Shown piece after piece: positions 6,054 through 7,551 of a DNA stretch of 7,551 nucleotides. Both the position numbers and the translations under genes were made by a program. The first letter of the stretch is position 1; every line of letters begins with the position of its first letter. Where the stretch lies: positions 1-7,551 of the forward strand of contig DAOWFT010000082.1 of assembly GCA_030637845.1 (NCBI GenBank). Direction: 5' to 3'. Source of the DNA: Thalassospiraceae bacterium. GTDB lineage: Bacteria; Pseudomonadota; Alphaproteobacteria; Rhodospirillales; Magnetovibrionaceae. Below the pieces are notes generated by a model. The model was given only the letters and a program-made list of their open reading frames with translations. It was not told where the DNA came from and did no database searches.

Positions 6054-6579
6054 GGGTTGGAAAATATACTGGGTAGTGGTTGCCGTCACGGTTACAAACT
6101 ATCTTACTATGGTTCTGTGGTCTCTCCCGTTGGTGAGTGAGATGGCTGATGGAGGCGTACCTTTTGATATGCGTCCGGGAGGTTATTCTTTTGAAGAGGC
6201 TCAGGTGTTCCTAACAGCAACGAATAACGAGGGGCGCGATTTCTATCTCAACATTCAACAGCTTCTAGATTTCTTTTATCCCACGTTATTCGCAATTTCG
6301 GTTGCAATCCCTTTGGCCCATTTAGTGCCACGGTACTGGGGATGGTCATTGGCGCTACTAGCGATTGCGGCAGGGGTCTTCGATCATCTTGAAAATAGCG
6401 CCGTGTCTATCATGCTACGAGTTGAGCCAGATTTAGTCACAGAAGCAATGGTCTCATCCGCAAACAATTGGACACTGGCTAAGTCGATCTCGACCTCTAT
6501 CGTGTCGATAGCCCTGCTTATCGTTCTTTGCAGAAAGGGTATTGCATGGTTGAAATCACGAAAGATTGAAGCCGGATAG
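6046..6579 (+). CDS. Four-helix integral membrane protein, function unknown
   Basis: The 177-residue product has four predicted membrane helices at about residues 8-30, 78-94, 98-118 and 147-163. Basic residues at both ends (MSKGWK and RKGIAWLKSRK) and acidic loops suggest an inner-membrane protein with both ends in the cytoplasm. The large first loop (31-77) carries FDMRPGGYSFEEA and GRDFYLNIQQLLDFFYP, and the third helix carries D113-H-L-E-N117. I recall uncharacterised bacterial membrane proteins with the same 'FDxRPxGYS ... GRxFYLNxQ ... DxxEN' pattern, but no name or function, and I do not assign one. The conserved polar residues inside a helix suggest a ligand or metal site. The ATG at 6046 is the first possible start after an in-frame TAA at 6040-6042. 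It is the only apparent gene between the two tRNA-Thr repeats, so it is either cargo or all that is left of a larger island. Confidence 0.8.
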   Translation: MSKGWKIYWVVVAVTVTNYLTMVLWSLPLVSEMADGGVPFDMRPGGYSFEEAQVFLTATNNEGRDFYLNIQQLLDFFYPTLFAISVAIPLAHLVPRYWGWSLALLAIAAGVFDHLENSAVSIMLRVEPDLVTEAMVSSANNWTLAKSISTSIVSIALLIVLCRKGIAWLKSRKIEAG

Positions 6580-6594
6580 CCAAATCCCTAGATT

Positions 6595-6618
6595 GTCTGG
6601 AATTGGCTATTTCCGGAC
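6595..6618 (+). terminator. Possible stem-loop after the membrane-protein gene
   Basis: GTCTGGAA (6595-6602) pairs with TTCCGGAC (6611-6618), eight pairs including one G-T, with an eight-base loop. It lies 16 bases after the stop codon. No T-tract follows, so it may stabilise the mRNA end or act as a weak terminator. Confidence 0.35.
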
Positions 6619-6814
6619 ATATCCGAGGCCACGGCATTACGTCCGCTGTTGGAAGGCTGCACCCCTAGTGCCTCCTATAGTCTACCTATAATGATTCCTA
6701 TGATAAGACATGTGTGGGGGATTTTGTGGGGACACTAATGACTCTTAGTGTCTCTCTATGACTCTAATAATTTAGGATTTCCCTGCGAATCCTTAGAGCC
6801 ACCACCCTCTAAAT
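6619..6814. other. Repeat-rich non-coding stretch beside the right attachment site
   Basis: No convincing gene is present. Short signals are dense: CCTAT at 6674, 6685 and 6697 (11 and 12 bases apart), TGTGGGG at 6713 and 6725 (12 apart), a perfect 8-bp inverted repeat GACACTAA/TTAGTGTC (6731-6738 and 6745-6752), ATGACTCT at 6738 and 6758, AGGATT/AATCCT near 6774-6793, and TTAGAG/CTCTAA just before the tRNA fragment. Helically spaced direct repeats next to an att core resemble integrase arm sites, but that reading is inferred. Confidence 0.5.
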
Positions 6815-6867
6815 ACCATTGGTAATGGTGAGGCCGACAGTTCAATTCTGTCCGGCGGCACCATTTT
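6815..6867 (+). repeat. Right attachment site (attR): displaced 3' part of tRNA-Thr
   Basis: This is a copy of the tRNA-Thr sequence from the anticodon stem to CCA (6861-6863) and the following T run, with no acceptor 5' strand or D-arm before it, so it cannot make a tRNA. Its T-arm is GACAG-TTCAATT-CTGTC, perfectly paired but different from the intact gene. It is probably the original host 3' end, pushed aside by integration. The 110 bp after it, to 6977, show no gene. Confidence 0.88.
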
Positions 6868-6977
6868 TCTACAGTTCAAAAACGTCTATTGTCTGAAACC
6901 TCGACATTCAGGAGTCAGCATTGTGCCGTAAGGATCAACGCCCCACAAATCGTCCTAATAATATTGATAAAGAATAT

Positions 6978-7551
6978 CTAGTTTAGTGTGTTAAGCAGCG
7001 ACCTAAGGAATGTTGCAAAATGATCTTCTGTTTTCAAGCTTACTATTCCTGGATCATCTGACTTCCATTGAATAACGTATGTGTACGCTAACTTATTAAG
7101 ACCTTCTTTCCACTCGTTAATACCCTGCCCATCGGCTTTCAGTATCTCCTGAAATGCGGGGAAAGAGATGTCCATTAAAGATGTGCTATCTTCTTCAGGG
7201 TGTGCAAATGTAAGGCTAGACCAAACCCCCGGCAGGACTTTTTTTAGTTCCGCATCAGCCCCCTCACCTTTAGCGGGGCCCCAAAAACTCATGGCTAAAA
7301 TTAACCCAAATACACAACTTCCCACATGCTGCTTGCTCCATGGTTCTCCGGGCAAATGCATCGGAATTTCTAGGTCAGACATTGCCTGCATAACAACAAC
7401 GCCTGCAATAGTCCCGGCGGCGCTTTCTACAGCCCCCTCAATTGTTTGCGGAAGAGGGACATCGAAATCTTTTCCAGCAATATCGCTTAACTCTGACTGC
7501 GCGGAATATACCTCGCTTACATAGCGATCCAGCAAGGCGGCTGTATATAAT
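6978..7551 (-). CDS. Unrecognised protein, N-terminus beyond the window
   Basis: The frame is open from the TAG at 6980-6978 to the right edge. The first possible in-window start is a TTG at 7535 with no Shine-Dalgarno, and five more sense codons precede it, so the true start probably lies outside. From that TTG there are 185 residues. They include a mildly hydrophobic stretch GTIAGVVVMQAM (41-52), a stronger one CVFGLILAMSFWG (74-86), and a charged C-terminal half with scattered tryptophans (W106, W142, W157). I see no nucleotide-binding, metal or DNA-binding motif and do not recognise the family. The two hydrophobic stretches could be buried strands or helices of a soluble protein; neither is a clear membrane helix. 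Base composition is AT-richer than the murA block. The gene lies outside the small tRNA-bounded segment but next to it, so it may belong to further accessory DNA. Confidence 0.6.
   Translation of the reverse strand, partial: LYTAALLDRYVSEVYSAQSELSDIAGKDFDVPLPQTIEGAVESAAGTIAGVVVMQAMSDLEIPMHLPGEPWSKQHVGSCVFGLILAMSFWGPAKGEGADAELKKVLPGVWSSLTFAHPEEDSTSLMDISFPAFQEILKADGQGINEWKEGLNKLAYTYVIQWKSDDPGIVSLKTEDHFATFLRSLLNTLN

Larger units (their letters stand above)
5907..6863 (+). mobile_element. Minimal integrated element or relic in tRNA-Thr, no integrase
   Basis: The segment is bounded by an intact tRNA-Thr on the left and a displaced 3' tRNA fragment on the right, 957 bp apart copy to copy. This is the standard outcome of site-specific integration at a tRNA 3' end. 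It contains one apparent gene (6046-6579), an AT-rich 139-bp leader, and a 235-bp non-coding tail full of short direct and inverted repeats. No recombinase, excisionase or replication gene is present, and GC looks lower than in the murA block. It could be a remnant after internal deletion, or a small element moved by an integrase encoded elsewhere. The boundaries follow from the repeats; the mobility history is inferred. Confidence 0.75.

Noticed and set aside
6592..6738. Short open frame on the plus strand, including an ATG at 6691
   Set aside because: It lacks a ribosome site and any recognisable domain, overlaps the repeat-rich stretch, and the ATG-initiated part is only 15 codons. It is not a visible integrase remnant.
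6815..6863. A second functional tRNA-Thr gene
   Set aside because: Only the anticodon arm, T-arm and 3' acceptor strand are present; the sequence before 6815 shows no D-arm or 5' acceptor strand.

Overview
The window looks like part of the chromosome of an alphaproteobacterium. The support is a run of genes in the order murA, hisG, hisD, UPF0262, low-molecular-weight phosphatase, infA, maf and an RNase E/G-like gene, all on the minus strand. This order is typical of that class, with hisG next to murA recalling Rhodospirillales-like lineages. GC content looks moderate (roughly half) in this block, by eye from sampled lines. Genus cannot be told from the window.

From 1 to 5633 everything is housekeeping and reads right to left. 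A small basic protein of unknown role (5448-5633) leads into murA (first committed step of peptidoglycan synthesis). Next come hisG (short form, needing a HisZ partner not seen here) and hisD (first and last enzymes of histidine synthesis), then a UPF0262 protein, a CX5RS phosphatase, infA (translation initiation factor IF-1), maf (nucleotide pyrophosphatase), and the first 41 codons of an RNase E/G-family gene that leaves the window at base 1. Gaps are mostly tiny. The two larger gaps, before hisG and before infA, each hold short tandem repeats, and the infA gap has a good sigma70-like promoter. At the hisG/hisD junction a 13-bp tandem duplication appears to have split what was an overlapping stop/start.

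From 5832 the picture changes. A complete tRNA-Thr(GGU) lies on the plus strand. Its 3' part, from the anticodon stem to the CCA end, is repeated 957 bp further on (6815-6867) without the 5' half. This is the signature of site-specific integration into a tRNA gene. The two copies differ in the T-stem by paired changes that keep both stems intact, so both come from real tRNAs, one probably brought by the element. The enclosed segment is very small: one uncharacterised four-helix membrane protein and a repeat-rich stretch next to the right-hand copy, with no integrase. It is either a deletion relic or a minimal element mobilised in trans.

To the right of the tRNA fragment is a short empty stretch, then an unrecognised minus-strand reading frame that is open to the end of the window. 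It has lower GC than the left block, by eye, and is probably accessory DNA too.
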